Shown piece after piece: positions 8,933-18,712 of a DNA stretch of 64,000 bases. Within the stretch, counting starts at the first letter, position 1; each line of letters begins with the position of its first letter. Source of the stretch: Mycolicibacterium iranicum. GTDB taxonomy: Bacteria > Actinomycetota > Actinomycetes > Mycobacteriales > Mycobacteriaceae. The notes under the pieces are model-generated. The model saw only the letters and a list, made by a program, of their open reading frames with translations. It searched no databases and was not told the DNA's origin. A program made the translations under genes and the position numbers. The stretch spans positions 124,001 through 188,000 of the forward strand of contig NZ_LQPC01000020.1 in the NCBI RefSeq assembly GCF_002101705.1, written 5' to 3'.

Positions 8933-9610
8933 GTGCCTTTCGACCGCATGAGCCGCCGGATTCTCGCGACCACCGCAGCCGCGATGGTGCCGATGTCCCT
9001 GATGGCGTCCGCCGCCATCCTGCCCGCCGCCACGGCGAACGCCCAGCCCTGCCCGGACGTCGAGGTGGTGTTCGCCCGCGGGACCAGCGAGCCGCCCGGC
9101 GTCGGCCGCGTCGGCCTGGCGCTCGCCGACCAGCTCAGAAACCAGTTGGGTGGCCGCACCGTCACCACCTACGGCGTGAACTACCCCGCCAGCTACGACT
9201 TCTTCACCTCCGCCGACGGGGCGAACGACGCCGCGGCCCGCATCGCCACCATGGCCGCACAATGCCCCAACACCAGCATCGTGCTCGGTGGCTACTCACA
9301 GGGCGCTGCCGTCGTCGACATGCTGGCCGGGGTGCCACCGCTGGGCAACCGCATCGGCGACATCGGCTCCGCACCTCCGCTGCCCGGCAGCCTCAACGGC
9401 AACGTCGCGGCAGTGGCGGTGTTCGGCAATCCGGCCACCAAGTTCGGCAACCCGATCTCAGCCCGCGGCTCCTTCACCGGCAAAGCGGTCGACCTGTGCG
9501 CCGACGGTGACCCGATCTGCTCGGACGGCCGGAATCCGTTTGCACATACCAGCTACGAACGGTCCCCATTCATCGGCCAGGCGGCCAGCTTTGCCGCAGG
9601 GCGGGTCTGA
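8933..9610 (+). CDS. Cutinase family secreted esterase (second of three)
   Basis: Paralogue of the preceding gene (225 residues), with signal peptide to about ANAQP, intact ARGTSEPPG (residues 48-56), nucleophile S122 in GGYSQGAAVVD, and C-terminal CADGDPICSDG and FAHTSY carrying the Asp and His. All catalytic elements are present, so an active extracellular esterase is expected. It begins at GTG 8933, 24 bp after the previous stop, and is probably co-transcribed. The natural substrate is not evident; mycobacterial homologues act on esters, triacylglycerols or phospholipids. Confidence 0.91.
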   Translation: MPFDRMSRRILATTAAAMVPMSLMASAAILPAATANAQPCPDVEVVFARGTSEPPGVGRVGLALADQLRNQLGGRTVTTYGVNYPASYDFFTSADGANDAAARIATMAAQCPNTSIVLGGYSQGAAVVDMLAGVPPLGNRIGDIGSAPPLPGSLNGNVAAVAVFGNPATKFGNPISARGSFTGKAVDLCADGDPICSDGRNPFAHTSYERSPFIGQAASFAAGRV

Positions 9611-9638
9611 ACGCTCACAGGCAGTTAAGATCGGCACA

Positions 9639-10298
9639 GTGATTCGTCAGCTGCGAAAATTTCGCCTACCGACGCTGTTCGCCGCGCTCGTTCTGGGCGC
9701 GGCGGCGCTGATCCTGCCGCCGGCCGCCTCGGCGCAGTCGTGCCCCGACGCCGAGCTCATCTTCGCCCGCGGCCGCGTGGAATCCCCAGGCGCAGGCCAG
9801 ATCGGCAATGCGTTGATCAGCGCCCTGCGGTCCAAGACCGGCCAGAACGTCAGCCTCTACGCGGTGAAGTATCCCGCCGATACCGAGATCGACATCGGCG
9901 CCAACGACATGAGCAACCGCATTCAGTGGAACATGGCCAACTGTCCCGACACCCGGTTGGTGCTCGGCGGCTACTCCCTGGGTGCCGCGGTGACCGACGT
10001 TGTGCTCGCCGTTCCGTTCGCCGCATTCGGCTTCAAGAGGCCGCTGCCGCCGGGCGCGGATCGGCACATCGCCGCGGTCGCCCTGTTCGGCAATGGCATC
10101 GCCTGGGTCGCGCCGATCGCCAACTTCAACCCCGTGTATCGGGAGCGGACCATCGAGCTCTGCCACGGCGACGACCCGATCTGCAGCCCTACCGATCCGG
10201 AGAACTGGCAAGACTACTGGCCCGACCACCTGGCCCCCGCGTACATCAACGCGGGCATGGTCAACCAGGCTGCCGATTTCGTCGCGCCCAGGATCTAG
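9639..10298 (+). CDS. Divergent cutinase-like protein (third of three)
   Basis: Secreted cutinase-fold protein of 219 residues starting at GTG 9639 (signal peptide to about SAQS, residue 34). The nucleophile motif is GGYSLGAA (S113) rather than GYSQG, and the loop that normally reads ARG-T/S-x-E reads ARGRVES, so both classical oxyanion-hole positions are changed (R46, L114). Cysteines and the C-terminal DPIC and DHLAP segments are kept. It may act on a different substrate or have weak activity. Its stop codon shares the tetranucleotide CTAG with the convergent truA stop. Confidence 0.88.
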   Translation: MIRQLRKFRLPTLFAALVLGAAALILPPAASAQSCPDAELIFARGRVESPGAGQIGNALISALRSKTGQNVSLYAVKYPADTEIDIGANDMSNRIQWNMANCPDTRLVLGGYSLGAAVTDVVLAVPFAAFGFKRPLPPGADRHIAAVALFGNGIAWVAPIANFNPVYRERTIELCHGDDPICSPTDPENWQDYWPDHLAPAYINAGMVNQAADFVAPRI

Positions 10299-11185
10299 CC
10301 GACTTCTGGGTCTTTCAGGATGACCGTCCGCAGGTCGCGCGTCACCGCGTTGCGGGCTTCGAGGTCCTCGTCGGCCGGATAGTCGACGCCGACGAGCGTC
10401 AGCCCGCGCGCCGGTGCGGCGGCGAAGTCGCTGGAACGTTGGGTCGCCTCAAGCAGTCCGGCACACCATGCCGCGTCACGACGGTGCTCACCGACGGCGA
10501 GCAGCGCGCCCACCAGCGAGCGCACCATGTTCCAGCAGAACGCATCGGCACTGACGTGCACACAGATGCGGTCGCCCTCGCGGACACAATCCAATCGCTG
10601 CAGGTCCCGGATCGTCGTAGCACCGGCCCGGTGCCGGCAGAACGCCGCGAAATCCCTCAGGCCCAACAGGTTTCGCGCGGCGTCGGCCATCGCATCCACA
10701 TCGAGGGGGCGGGGCCACGCCGTGACGTAACGTGACTCGGCCGGCTCCGCGCCGTACGGCGCCGTCGTCAGCCGGTACACGTAGTGGCGGCGCAATGCCG
10801 AGAATCGGGCGTCGAATCCTGGTGCGGCACGCTGGATTTGACGGACACGGACGTCCTCGGTGAGCATCCTCCCGAGACGGCGGACGAGCGGCCCGAACTC
10901 CGCCTCCCCGGCGCGCACCGTGCGCGGATAGGCATGAGCAAGCGCGTCGGCGGGCACGTCGACGTGCGCGACCTGTCCGGTGGCGTGCACCCCGGAATCC
11001 GTGCGACCCGCCGCCCGCGTCAACACCGGCGTCCGGAACACCGTCGAGAGCGCGTCGTCAACCACGCCGGCCACGGTGCGCTGCCCGGCCTGGGTGGCCC
11101 AGCCCGCGAAGTGCGTTCCGTCGTAGGCGATGTCGAGCCGCAAACGAACAAACCCGCCACCGGAATCGGTGGCGGGTTCGTCCAT
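10295..11185 (-). CDS. truA: tRNA pseudouridine synthase A
   Basis: Modifies uridines 38-40 of the tRNA anticodon arm in the cytoplasm. The protein (296 residues from ATG 11185) shows [17 protein letters not shown], the catalytic aspartate in the [11 protein letters not shown] motif, and [11 protein letters not shown], all standard TruA elements. It follows rplQ by 7 nt, as in most actinobacteria. The start is uncertain: the first 12 or so codons after ATG 11185 are formed by a perfect 12-bp hairpin that looks like the rplQ terminator, so translation could also begin at a downstream TTG near RLDIAYDG. Confidence 0.9.
   Translation of the reverse strand: MDEPATDSGGGFVRLRLDIAYDGTHFAGWATQAGQRTVAGVVDDALSTVFRTPVLTRAAGRTDSGVHATGQVAHVDVPADALAHAYPRTVRAGEAEFGPLVRRLGRMLTEDVRVRQIQRAAPGFDARFSALRRHYVYRLTTAPYGAEPAESRYVTAWPRPLDVDAMADAARNLLGLRDFAAFCRHRAGATTIRDLQRLDCVREGDRICVHVSADAFCWNMVRSLVGALLAVGEHRRDAAWCAGLLEATQRSSDFAAAPARGLTLVGVDYPADEDLEARNAVTRDLRTVILKDPEVG
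11151..11178 (-). terminator. Hairpin terminator after rplQ
   Basis: AACCCGCCACCG (11151-11162), loop GAAT, then CGGTGGCGGGTT (11167-11178): a perfect 12-bp stem. On the minus strand it is followed by the T-rich tract TTTGTTCGTTTG. This is a good intrinsic terminator for the alpha operon, yet it falls inside the 5' coding part of truA if ATG 11185 is the start. Confidence 0.7.
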
Positions 11186-11192
11186 GCGATGA

Positions 11193-11804
11193 CTACTTGT
11201 CGTCAGACTTCTCGTCCTCGGTTGTCGACTCCTCGGCCGAGGCCTCTTCGGCGGCTTCCTCGGACACTGTGCCGGGGGTCTCGACCTCGGCCTCATCGGC
11301 GATCGGGGTCTCCTCCACAGCCTCGGCCTCTTCAACGGTCGGGCCTTCGGTGGCCTCTGGCTCGACAGCTGCCTGCGGCGCCGCGGCGGCCGCGACCTTA
11401 TGAGCACCGGCCGCACGGCGCGCGCGGTTGGCCTCGGAGGTCACGGTCTTCTCCCGCACCAGCTCGATGACCGCCATGGGGGCGTTGTCGCCCTTGCGGT
11501 TTTCGACCTTGATGATGCGGGTGTAGCCGCCATTGCGGTCGGCGAAGAACGGACCGATCTCGGCGAACAGGACGTGGACGATGTCCTTGTCGCGGATCTT
11601 CTTCATCACCTCACGCCGGTTGTGCAGCGTGCCCTTCTTGGCGTGGGTGATGAGCTTCTCCGCGTACGGCCGCAGCGCCCGTGCCTTCGGCTCGGTGGTC
11701 TTGATGCGGCCGTGCTCGAACAGCGACGTGGCCAGGTTGGCCAGGAGCGCCTTCTGGTGCGAGGACGACCCGCCGAGGCGAGGGCCCTTGGTGGGCTTAG
11801 GCAT
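11193..11804 (-). CDS. rplQ: 50S ribosomal protein L17 with long acidic tail
   Basis: L17 of the large subunit, lying near the peptide exit tunnel. The N-terminal 120 residues ([20 protein letters not shown]) are the canonical domain. The C-terminal 80 or so residues are an Ala/Glu/Thr-rich, low-complexity acidic extension ending DDEKSDDK-like, as seen in mycobacterial L17 but absent in E. coli (127 residues). The total is 203 residues. Last ribosomal gene of the alpha operon, 73 bp after rpoA. The tail is in frame and does not look like a frameshift. Confidence 0.97.
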   Translation of the reverse strand: MPKPTKGPRLGGSSSHQKALLANLATSLFEHGRIKTTEPKARALRPYAEKLITHAKKGTLHNRREVMKKIRDKDIVHVLFAEIGPFFADRNGGYTRIIKVENRKGDNAPMAVIELVREKTVTSEANRARRAAGAHKVAAAAAPQAAVEPEATEGPTVEEAEAVEETPIADEAEVETPGTVSEEAAEEASAEESTTEDEKSDDK

Positions 11805-11877
11805 TGCGACTATCTCCTATTCGGGGCCGACCCCCGTATCAGGTAGGGCCGGGACGGATCTCCAGAGCGGGTGCGCT

Positions 11878-12969
<1,092 letters not shown>

Positions 12970-13010
12970 TTAGGTGGCCTGAGCCCCGGTGGATTCCGGG
13001 GTCAGGATTG

Positions 13011-13616
13011 TTACTTCGAGTAGAGCTCGACGATCAGCTGCTCGGTGAGCGGGACGTCGATCTGCGCACGCTCGGGCAGCTGGTGCACGAGGATGCGCTG
13101 ACGCTCGCCGACGACCTGCAGCCAGCCCGGGATCGGACGCTCGCCGGCGGTCTGGCGGGCGATCTCGAAGGGCAGGGTGTTGATCGACTTGTCCTTGATG
13201 TCGATGATGTCGTACTGCGACACCCGGTAGCTGGGCACGTCGACCTTCACGCCGTTGACGGTGAAGTGGCCGTGGCTGACCAGCTGACGCGCCATGCGGC
13301 GGGTGCGGGCCAGGCCTGCGCGGTACACGACGTTGTCGAGCCGGCTCTCCAGGATGCGGAGCAGGTTGTCACCGGTCTTGCCGGGAAGCCGGTTGGCCTC
13401 CTCGTAGTACCGGCGGAACTGCTTCTCCATGACGCCGTAGGTGAAGCGAGCCTTCTGCTTCTCCTGCAGCTGGGTGCGGTATTCGCTCTCCTTGATCCGC
13501 GCGCGGCCGTGCTGGCCGGGCGGGTAGGGGCGCTTCTCGAAGGACTGATCTCCACCGACGAGGTCGACGCCGAGGCGGCGCGACTTGCGGGTGACAGGTC
13601 CGGTGTAACGAGCCAT
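13011..13616 (-). CDS. rpsD: 30S ribosomal protein S4
   Basis: Primary 16S rRNA-binding protein that nucleates assembly of the 30S body (201 residues). The start MARYTGPVTRKSRRLGVDL and the S4 RNA-binding domain (SRLDNVVYRAGLARTRRMAR, followed by LVSHGHFTVNG) are both clear. There are no N-terminal zinc cysteines, so it is the zinc-free type usual in actinobacteria. Lies between rpsK and rpoA in the alpha operon, with 14 bp to rpsK. Confidence 0.98.
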   Translation of the reverse strand: MARYTGPVTRKSRRLGVDLVGGDQSFEKRPYPPGQHGRARIKESEYRTQLQEKQKARFTYGVMEKQFRRYYEEANRLPGKTGDNLLRILESRLDNVVYRAGLARTRRMARQLVSHGHFTVNGVKVDVPSYRVSQYDIIDIKDKSINTLPFEIARQTAGERPIPGWLQVVGERQRILVHQLPERAQIDVPLTEQLIVELYSK

Positions 13617-13630
13617 TTTCTAGATCCTCC

Positions 13631-14044
13631 CTAGACCCGGCGCCGCTTGGGCGGACGGCAGCCGTTGTGCGGCTGCGGCGTGACGTCGGAAATCGCGCCC
13701 ACCTCGAGGCCGGCGGCCTGCAGCGAGCGGATGGCGGTCTCGCGACCCGAGCCCGGGCCCTTCACGAACACGTCGACCTTCTTGACACCGTGCTCCTGCG
13801 CCTTGCGGGCGGCGTTCTCGGCAGCCAGCTGCGCGGCGAACGGGGTGGACTTCCGCGACCCCTTGAAGCCGACATGTCCGGACGATGCCCAGGCGATGAC
13901 GTTGCCCTGGGGATCGGTGATCGACACGATCGTGTTGTTGAACGTGCTCTTGATGTGAGCGGCGCCGTGCGGGACGTTCTTCTTTTCCCTGCGGCGGGTC
14001 TTCTGCCCCTTCTTCGGGGCTCCTGCCTTCTTTGCCTGTGCCAT
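13631..14044 (-). CDS. rpsK: 30S ribosomal protein S11
   Basis: Platform protein of the 30S subunit near the mRNA exit/E site (137 residues). A basic Ala/Lys-rich N-terminus ([20 protein letters not shown]) precedes the conserved core ([33 protein letters not shown]) and the C-terminal [13 protein letters not shown]. Located 6 bp downstream of rpsM. Confidence 0.98.
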   Translation of the reverse strand: MAQAKKAGAPKKGQKTRRREKKNVPHGAAHIKSTFNNTIVSITDPQGNVIAWASSGHVGFKGSRKSTPFAAQLAAENAARKAQEHGVKKVDVFVKGPGSGRETAIRSLQAAGLEVGAISDVTPQPHNGCRPPKRRRV

Positions 14045-14050
14045 CCGGGG

Positions 14051-14434
14051 TTACCTGGCCTTCTTCTTGCCGGCGATGGTGCGCTTCGGGCCCTTGCGGG
14101 TGCGCGCGTTGGTCTTGGTCCGCTGGCCGCGCACAGGCAGACCGCGACGGTGCCGCAGGCCCTGGTAGCAGCCGATCTCGATCTTGCGGCGGATGTCGGC
14201 CTGCACCTCGCGGCGCAGATCACCTTCCACCTTGAGGTTGCCCTCGATGTAGTCGCGCAGCTGGGTCACCTGATCGTCGGTCAGGTCCTTGGTGCGCAGT
14301 TCCCGGCTGATGCCGGTGGCTTCCAGGATCTCCTGGGAGCGGGTACGGCCGATGCCGTAGATGTAGGTCAGTGCGATCTCCATGCGCTTGTCGCGCGGGA
14401 GGTCCACACCCATGAGACGGGCCACGTGTGCCAT
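14051..14434 (-). CDS. rpsM: 30S ribosomal protein S13
   Basis: Head protein of the 30S subunit contacting P-site tRNA and the L5 bridge. [17 protein letters not shown] marks the conserved start at ATG 14434 (127 residues), preceded by AGAAGGA. The helix-turn region with [20 protein letters not shown] and the basic tail ending KKKAR are standard. The same frame stays open upstream to an ATG at 14539, giving a possible 35-residue extension that is treated separately. The gap to rpmJ is 179 bp, unusually wide for this operon. Confidence 0.97.
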   Translation of the reverse strand: MAHVARLMGVDLPRDKRMEIALTYIYGIGRTRSQEILEATGISRELRTKDLTDDQVTQLRDYIEGNLKVEGDLRREVQADIRRKIEIGCYQGLRHRRGLPVRGQRTKTNARTRKGPKRTIAGKKKAR

Positions 14435-14539
14435 TCCTTCTTCTCTGCGGAGGTCTTGTCCCAGCCCGTTCCCGAAACTCTTGTCGGGGCCCGGCCTCCG
14501 TGCCGGGCGTTCACCGATGCTCTTCGCGCAAGCGCTCAT
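14435..14539 (-). other. In-frame leader ORF upstream of rpsM beginning MSACAKS
   Basis: An ATG at 14539 opens 35 codons that run without a stop straight into rpsM. The first seven codons (MSACAKS) come from a 24-nt sequence (14519-14542) repeated exactly at 58850-58873 before rplV. The segment also contains a short GC hairpin (CCCGGC/GCCGGG, near 14491-14508). It may be a translated leader, an alternative S13 N-terminus, or untranslated leader RNA; nothing in the sequence decides this. Confidence 0.4.
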
Positions 14540-14613
14540 CGGAAGCGAGGGCCCTATGCCCTCAGTGGTGCTGGGAGTTCATCATTCAGTTGTCGTTATT
14601 GCGTGGCTGTCGA

Positions 14614-14727
14614 TCAGCCTTGCCGCTGCTTGTGGCGGGGATCGGAGCAGATCACCATGACCCGCCCATGCCGGCGGATCACCCTGCACTTGTCGCAGAT
14701 CGGCTTGACGCTCGGGTTCACCTTCAC
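14614..14727 (-). CDS. rpmJ: 50S ribosomal protein L36
   Basis: Small 37-residue large-subunit protein starting at GTG 14727: [20 protein letters not shown]. It keeps the zinc ligands C-x2-C (CDKC), a third cysteine in VICSDP and the following His (RHKQRQG), so it is the zinc-binding C+ type. Sits between infA and rpsM, the usual place. Confidence 0.96.
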
Positions 14728-14767
14728 GGCTGTGTCGATCCTTCTTCTCGTAGGTCTTGTATTCGAG

Positions 14768-14989
14768 TTACTTGTAGCGGTAGACGATGCGGCCACGGGA
14801 CAGGTCGTAGGGCGAAAGCTCCACGACCACGCGATCCTCGGGGAGGATGCGGATGTAGTGCTGCCGCATCTTTCCGCTGATGTGGGCGAGGACCTTGTGT
14901 CCGTTCTCCAGCTCAATGCGGAACATCGCATTGGGCAGGGGCTCGACGACACGACCCTCGACCTCTATGGCACCGTCTTTTTTGGCCAT
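14768..14989 (-). CDS. infA: Translation initiation factor IF-1
   Basis: Single S1/OB-fold protein (73 residues) that occupies the A site during initiation: [20 protein letters not shown], then [19 protein letters not shown] and the closing [14 protein letters not shown]. First gene of the operon infA-rpmJ-rpsM-rpsK-rpsD-rpoA-rplQ. The 281 bp upstream, shared with the divergent response-regulator fusion gene, must hold its promoter; a CTGCTC-G-GAGCAG dyad at 15035-15047 lies in the leader. Confidence 0.98.
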
Positions 14990-15270
14990 ACTCTGTAACG
15001 ATCCTTGCTTTCGTTTCGTACCCGGCTTGCTGGCCTGCTCGGAGCAGCCTTCGATCCGACTTGAAAACGTGGGCCGGGTCCCGGGAATTCCCCTGGATAC
15101 GGGGCTCGGAGATGGGGCACGCAAAAAGTCGGCGCGGAAGCCGCACCGTTGATCCATGCTACTCGCCCCGCGCCCATGCCCAAAATCGCGCACTGAGCGG
15201 CCCCGCAGGGTCCGCGTAGCCGTCCGGTGGAGCGGCTTTTCCGCTGGACAGCGGGCGCATACTTGAACCG

Positions 15271-16935
15271 ATGACTGGACTTGAGCACCAGCCCCGCAAA
15301 CCCGTGATCTTGACCGTCGACGACGACCCCGCGGTGTCGCGCGCCGTGGCCCGCGATCTGCGCCGCCACTACGGCGACAAGCACCGCATCGTCCGCGCGG
15401 AATCGGGCCCCGATGCGCTGGAGACGCTGAACGAATTGAAGCTGCGCGGCGAGACGGTCGCGGTGTTCGTCGCCGACTATCGGATGCCGCAGATGAGCGG
15501 CATCGAGTTCCTCGAAGCCGCCATGGACATCTACCCGATGGCCCGCCGCGTCCTGCTGACCGCCTACGCCGACACCCACGCCGCGATCGACGCGATCAAC
15601 GTCGTCGACTTGGACCACTACCTGCTCAAGCCGTGGGATCCGCCCGAGGAGAAGCTCTACCCCGTCATCGACGCGTTGCTGGAGGCGTGGCGCTCCACCG
15701 GGGACCGGGCGATCCCGCACACCAAGATCATCGGGCACCCGTGGAATGCCCGCTCCTCCGAGGTGCGCGAGTTCCTGGCCCGAAACCGCCTGTACTACAC
15801 ATGGTTTCGCTCCGACGAGGCCAAGGGCGCCCAGCTGCTGGAGGCGGCGGGCCTCGATGGGCTGACGCTTCCGGTCATCATCACCGAGCAGGGCGAGACA
15901 ATGGTCGACCCGACCGACGCCGAGCTGGGCGCGACGCTGGGCCTGACCACCACGCCCTCGGACGACTTCTACGACCTCGTCGTCATCGGCGGCGGACCCG
16001 CGGGGTTGGCCGCGGCGGTGTACGGCGCCTCCGAGGGGCTCAAGACCGTGCTGATCGAGCGCACCGCCACCGGCGGGCAGGCCGGGCAGAGCTCCCGCAT
16101 CGAGAACTACCTGGGCTTCCCGGACGGATTGTCGGGAGCACAGCTGGCCGAGCGGGCCCGCAGGCAGGCCGAAAAGTTCGAGGCGGAGCTGATCACCGCC
16201 GCAGAGGTCACCAGGCTCGAGGTCGACGGCAGCGCCCGCACCATCCACCTGTCCGACGGGCGCACGATCGGCACCCGCGCCGTGATCCTCGCGATGGGCG
16301 TCGAGTACCGGCAACTGGAGGCCGAGGGCTGTGACGGACTGACCGGCGCCGGGGTCTACTACGGCGCCACCGCGTCGGTGGCGTCGGACTGCGATGACGA
16401 CGAGGTCTACGTGATCGGCGGCGCGAACTCGGCCGGGCAGGCCGCCATGTATCTGTCGCGCACCGCCAAGAAGGTCAACATCGTCATCCGGCGCACGCTC
16501 GAAGACTCCATGTCGCACTACCTGATCCAGCAGATCAGAGCCACCGACAACATCCAGGAACTGCCGAACACCGTCGTGCACGCGGTCAAAGGCGACGGCC
16601 ACCTCGAAGGCATCTGCCTGGAGAACACCAAGACCGGTGAGCGCCAGGAGCACAACTGCGGACGGATGTTCATCTTCATCGGCGCCGAGCCGCGCACCGA
16701 GTGGCTCGACGGCGTCGTCGTCCGCGACAACCACGGCTTCATCCTGTCCGGGCCGGACCTGCGCGACGTCAGCGGCTGGACGCTGGACCGGCCCCCGCAC
16801 CACCTGGAGTCCAGCGTTCCCGGGGTGTTCGTCGCCGGGGACGTGCGCGCGGAATCCGCCAAGCGGGTGGCCGCGGCGGTCGGCGAGGGCTCGATGGCGG
16901 TGATGCTCGTGCACAGGTACCTGGCCGAGACATGA
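15271..16935 (+). CDS. Response regulator / glutaredoxin-like / thioredoxin-reductase-like flavoprotein fusion without redox cysteines
   Basis: A 554-residue fusion. Residues 10-140 are a CheY-like receiver with acidic D17-D19, phosphoacceptor D69 in [12 protein letters not shown]97 and K120. Residues 150-226 resemble a glutaredoxin fold ([19 protein letters not shown]...LPVIITEQG) with no CxxC. Residues 233-554 are a thioredoxin-reductase-like FAD/NAD(P)H oxidoreductase with GGGPAG (240-245), [18 protein letters not shown], a second dinucleotide motif GGANSAG (383-389) and the C-terminal FAD segment VFVAGDVR. Where TrxR has CATC, this protein has GATA (365-368). I infer a signalling or electron-transfer flavoprotein rather than a disulfide reductase. 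The next gene, a histidine kinase 141 bp downstream, is the likely partner. Related proteins are known to be annotated as fused response regulator/thioredoxin-disulfide reductase; I know of no defined function. Confidence 0.88.
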
Positions 16936-17076
16936 GCACATGCGACCTGACCGGCTTCGGCAGCCTCCGGGCGGAATCAATCCCCGGCGATATGCGTTTC
17001 AGTACTGCGCCGCGGTTACAGGCTCCCCAGAACCTCAGAGCGTCCGCCGAAGACAGGCCATAGGAAGGATCCCGCC

Positions 17077-18537
17077 ATGGGCGAAAAGTGCCTGCCCGAT
17101 GAACTTCGGACGTTGTTCCTTTTCGAGAAGCTGACCGACGAGCAATTGCAGACGCTGTGCGAGAACGGCCACATCGCGACCTACGAGCCCGGTCCCATCT
17201 GCGCCGAGGGTGACCCGGCCACGTGCTTTTACGTGCTCATCGATGGTGAGCTGGTCATGTCGAAGCGCTCCGGCGGCGTCGACCTCGAGACCAACCGGAC
17301 CTCGCAGCGCGGCGTGTACTGCGGCGCGTGGTCGGCCTACGTTCCCGGCGAGGACAAGACGTATCAGGCGTCGGTGCGGGTCACCCGGCCGTCGAGGTTC
17401 TTCGTGCTCGACGCCGCGGCATTCGCCGAATTCATGCGGAAAGAGTTCCCGATGGCGGTGCACCTGCTGGAGGGCCACATGGTCGGCGGGATGCGGCAGC
17501 GCCAGATCATCGACACCCGGGAGAAGCTGCTCGCCCTCGGCCAGCTGTCGGCGGGTTTGACCCACCAGCTCAACAATCCGGCGGGTGCCACCGCTCGCGC
17601 CGTGGCCGACCTGCGCGAGAGCGTCGGCAAGATGCGGCACAAGCTCGCGATGCTGGCCGACGGCAAGTTCACCCCCGAGGCACTGCGCGTGCTGGTCAGC
17701 ATTCAGGACGAAGTCGCCGAGCAGGTGGCCAAATCGAAGGGCCAGGAGCTCACTGCGCTGGAGACCTCCGACCGCGAGGACCAGATCGGCGACTGGCTCG
17801 AAGACCACGGAATCTCGTCCGCGTGGGACTACGCGCCGACGTTCGTGGAGGCCGGTCTCGACGTCGACTGGCTGGAGCGGGTCGAGGCCTCGGTGGACGA
17901 CGTCGACTGCTCGGCAACGCTGCCCGGAGCGATCGGCTGGCTGAAGTACACGATCGACAACGAGTTGCTGATGAACCAGATCGCCGAAGCCTCCAAGCGC
18001 ATCTCGGCGCTGCTGGCGGGCGCCAAACAGTACTCGCAGATGGACCGCGCGCCCTACCAGAGCGCCGACGTGCACGAGTTGCTGCACAGCACGCTGATGA
18101 TGTTCGGCGACAAGATCGGCAAGAACAACCCGATCAAGCTGGTCAAGGACTGCGACAAGAGCCTTCCCGAATTGCTCTGCTACCCAGGCGATCTCAATCA
18201 GGTCTGGACCAACATCATCGACAACGCGATCCAGGCGATGAACGGTGAGGGCACGCTGACCCTGCGCACCATGCGCGAGAACGAGGACACGATCCGGGTC
18301 GAGATCGAAGACGACGGGCCGGGCATCCCCGAGGACATCATCGAGCGGATCTTCACGCCGTTCTTCACGACCAAACCCTTCGGTGAGGGCACCGGGCTGG
18401 GCTTGGATCTCGCCTGGCGCATCGTCGTCGAGAAACACCACGGCAACCTGTCGGTGCAGTCGCAGCCCGGCCGCACCACGTTCTCGATCTGTCTGCCGCT
18501 GGAGGCGCCCGCCCCGGAGAACTACGTCGCGGAATAG
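17077..18537 (+). CDS. Sensor histidine kinase with N-terminal CNB-like domain
   Basis: A 486-residue soluble kinase. Residues 8-135 have the cyclic-nucleotide-binding (CNB) barrel pattern (LFLFEKLTDEQLQTLCENG, CAEGDPATCFYVLIDGELV), but the phosphate-binding cassette is degenerate (CGAWSAYVPGEDKTYQA). A HisKA-like dimerisation region follows, with H163 in GQLSAGLTHQLNNPAG. An inserted helical region (about 200-330) precedes the HATPase domain with N box (NQVWTNIIDNAIQAM), G1 (DDGPGIPEDI) and G2 (GEGTGLGLDLAW). No membrane segment is seen. ATG 17077 is preceded by AGGAAGG. The likely phosphoacceptor is the receiver domain of the upstream flavoprotein fusion, making an orphan two-component pair with an enzymatic output. 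Confidence 0.87.
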   Translation: MGEKCLPDELRTLFLFEKLTDEQLQTLCENGHIATYEPGPICAEGDPATCFYVLIDGELVMSKRSGGVDLETNRTSQRGVYCGAWSAYVPGEDKTYQASVRVTRPSRFFVLDAAAFAEFMRKEFPMAVHLLEGHMVGGMRQRQIIDTREKLLALGQLSAGLTHQLNNPAGATARAVADLRESVGKMRHKLAMLADGKFTPEALRVLVSIQDEVAEQVAKSKGQELTALETSDREDQIGDWLEDHGISSAWDYAPTFVEAGLDVDWLERVEASVDDVDCSATLPGAIGWLKYTIDNELLMNQIAEASKRISALLAGAKQYSQMDRAPYQSADVHELLHSTLMMFGDKIGKNNPIKLVKDCDKSLPELLCYPGDLNQVWTNIIDNAIQAMNGEGTLTLRTMRENEDTIRVEIEDDGPGIPEDIIERIFTPFFTTKPFGEGTGLGLDLAWRIVVEKHHGNLSVQSQPGRTTFSICLPLEAPAPENYVAE

Positions 18538-18561
18538 CGCGCTCCCGGCCACAGGTTGCAC

Positions 18562-18706
18562 GTGACCAACTACCTGAACTCCTGGAAACATCTCGGCTTC
18601 GGTGATCAAGACGTGGCAGAACCGGGTAGTGACGGTCTGGTGGGACGCCGACCATGTGCCTGTGCAGGTGTTCACAAGCCCGGCCAAGCTGGACGTGAAA
18701 GGGTAG
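18562..18706 (+). pseudogene. Decayed fragment of a luciferase-like oxidoreductase gene
   Basis: The stretch reads NYLNSWKHLGFGDQDVAEPGSDGLV in one frame, matching NYVNNWKRLGFTDEDLVRPGSDRFI of the next gene, then in a shifted frame ADHVPVQVFTSPAKL, matching ADHVAIQVLGGEDEL, and ends at TAG 18704-18706. About 25 residues between the two blocks are deleted. It is a short, frameshifted remnant of a paralogue, with no start and no catalytic N-terminal barrel. Confidence 0.8.
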
Positions 18707-18712
18707 ACAACG

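Noticed and set aside
11193..11560. Acidic low-complexity C-terminus of L17 as a possible frameshift
   Set aside because: Mycobacterial L17 normally carries such an Ala/Glu-rich extension and the frame is uninterrupted.
14965..16980. 671-codon minus-strand ORF
   Set aside because: Antisense to the response-regulator/flavoprotein fusion; high GC gives long stop-free shadows. The plus frame has clear FAD and receiver motifs.
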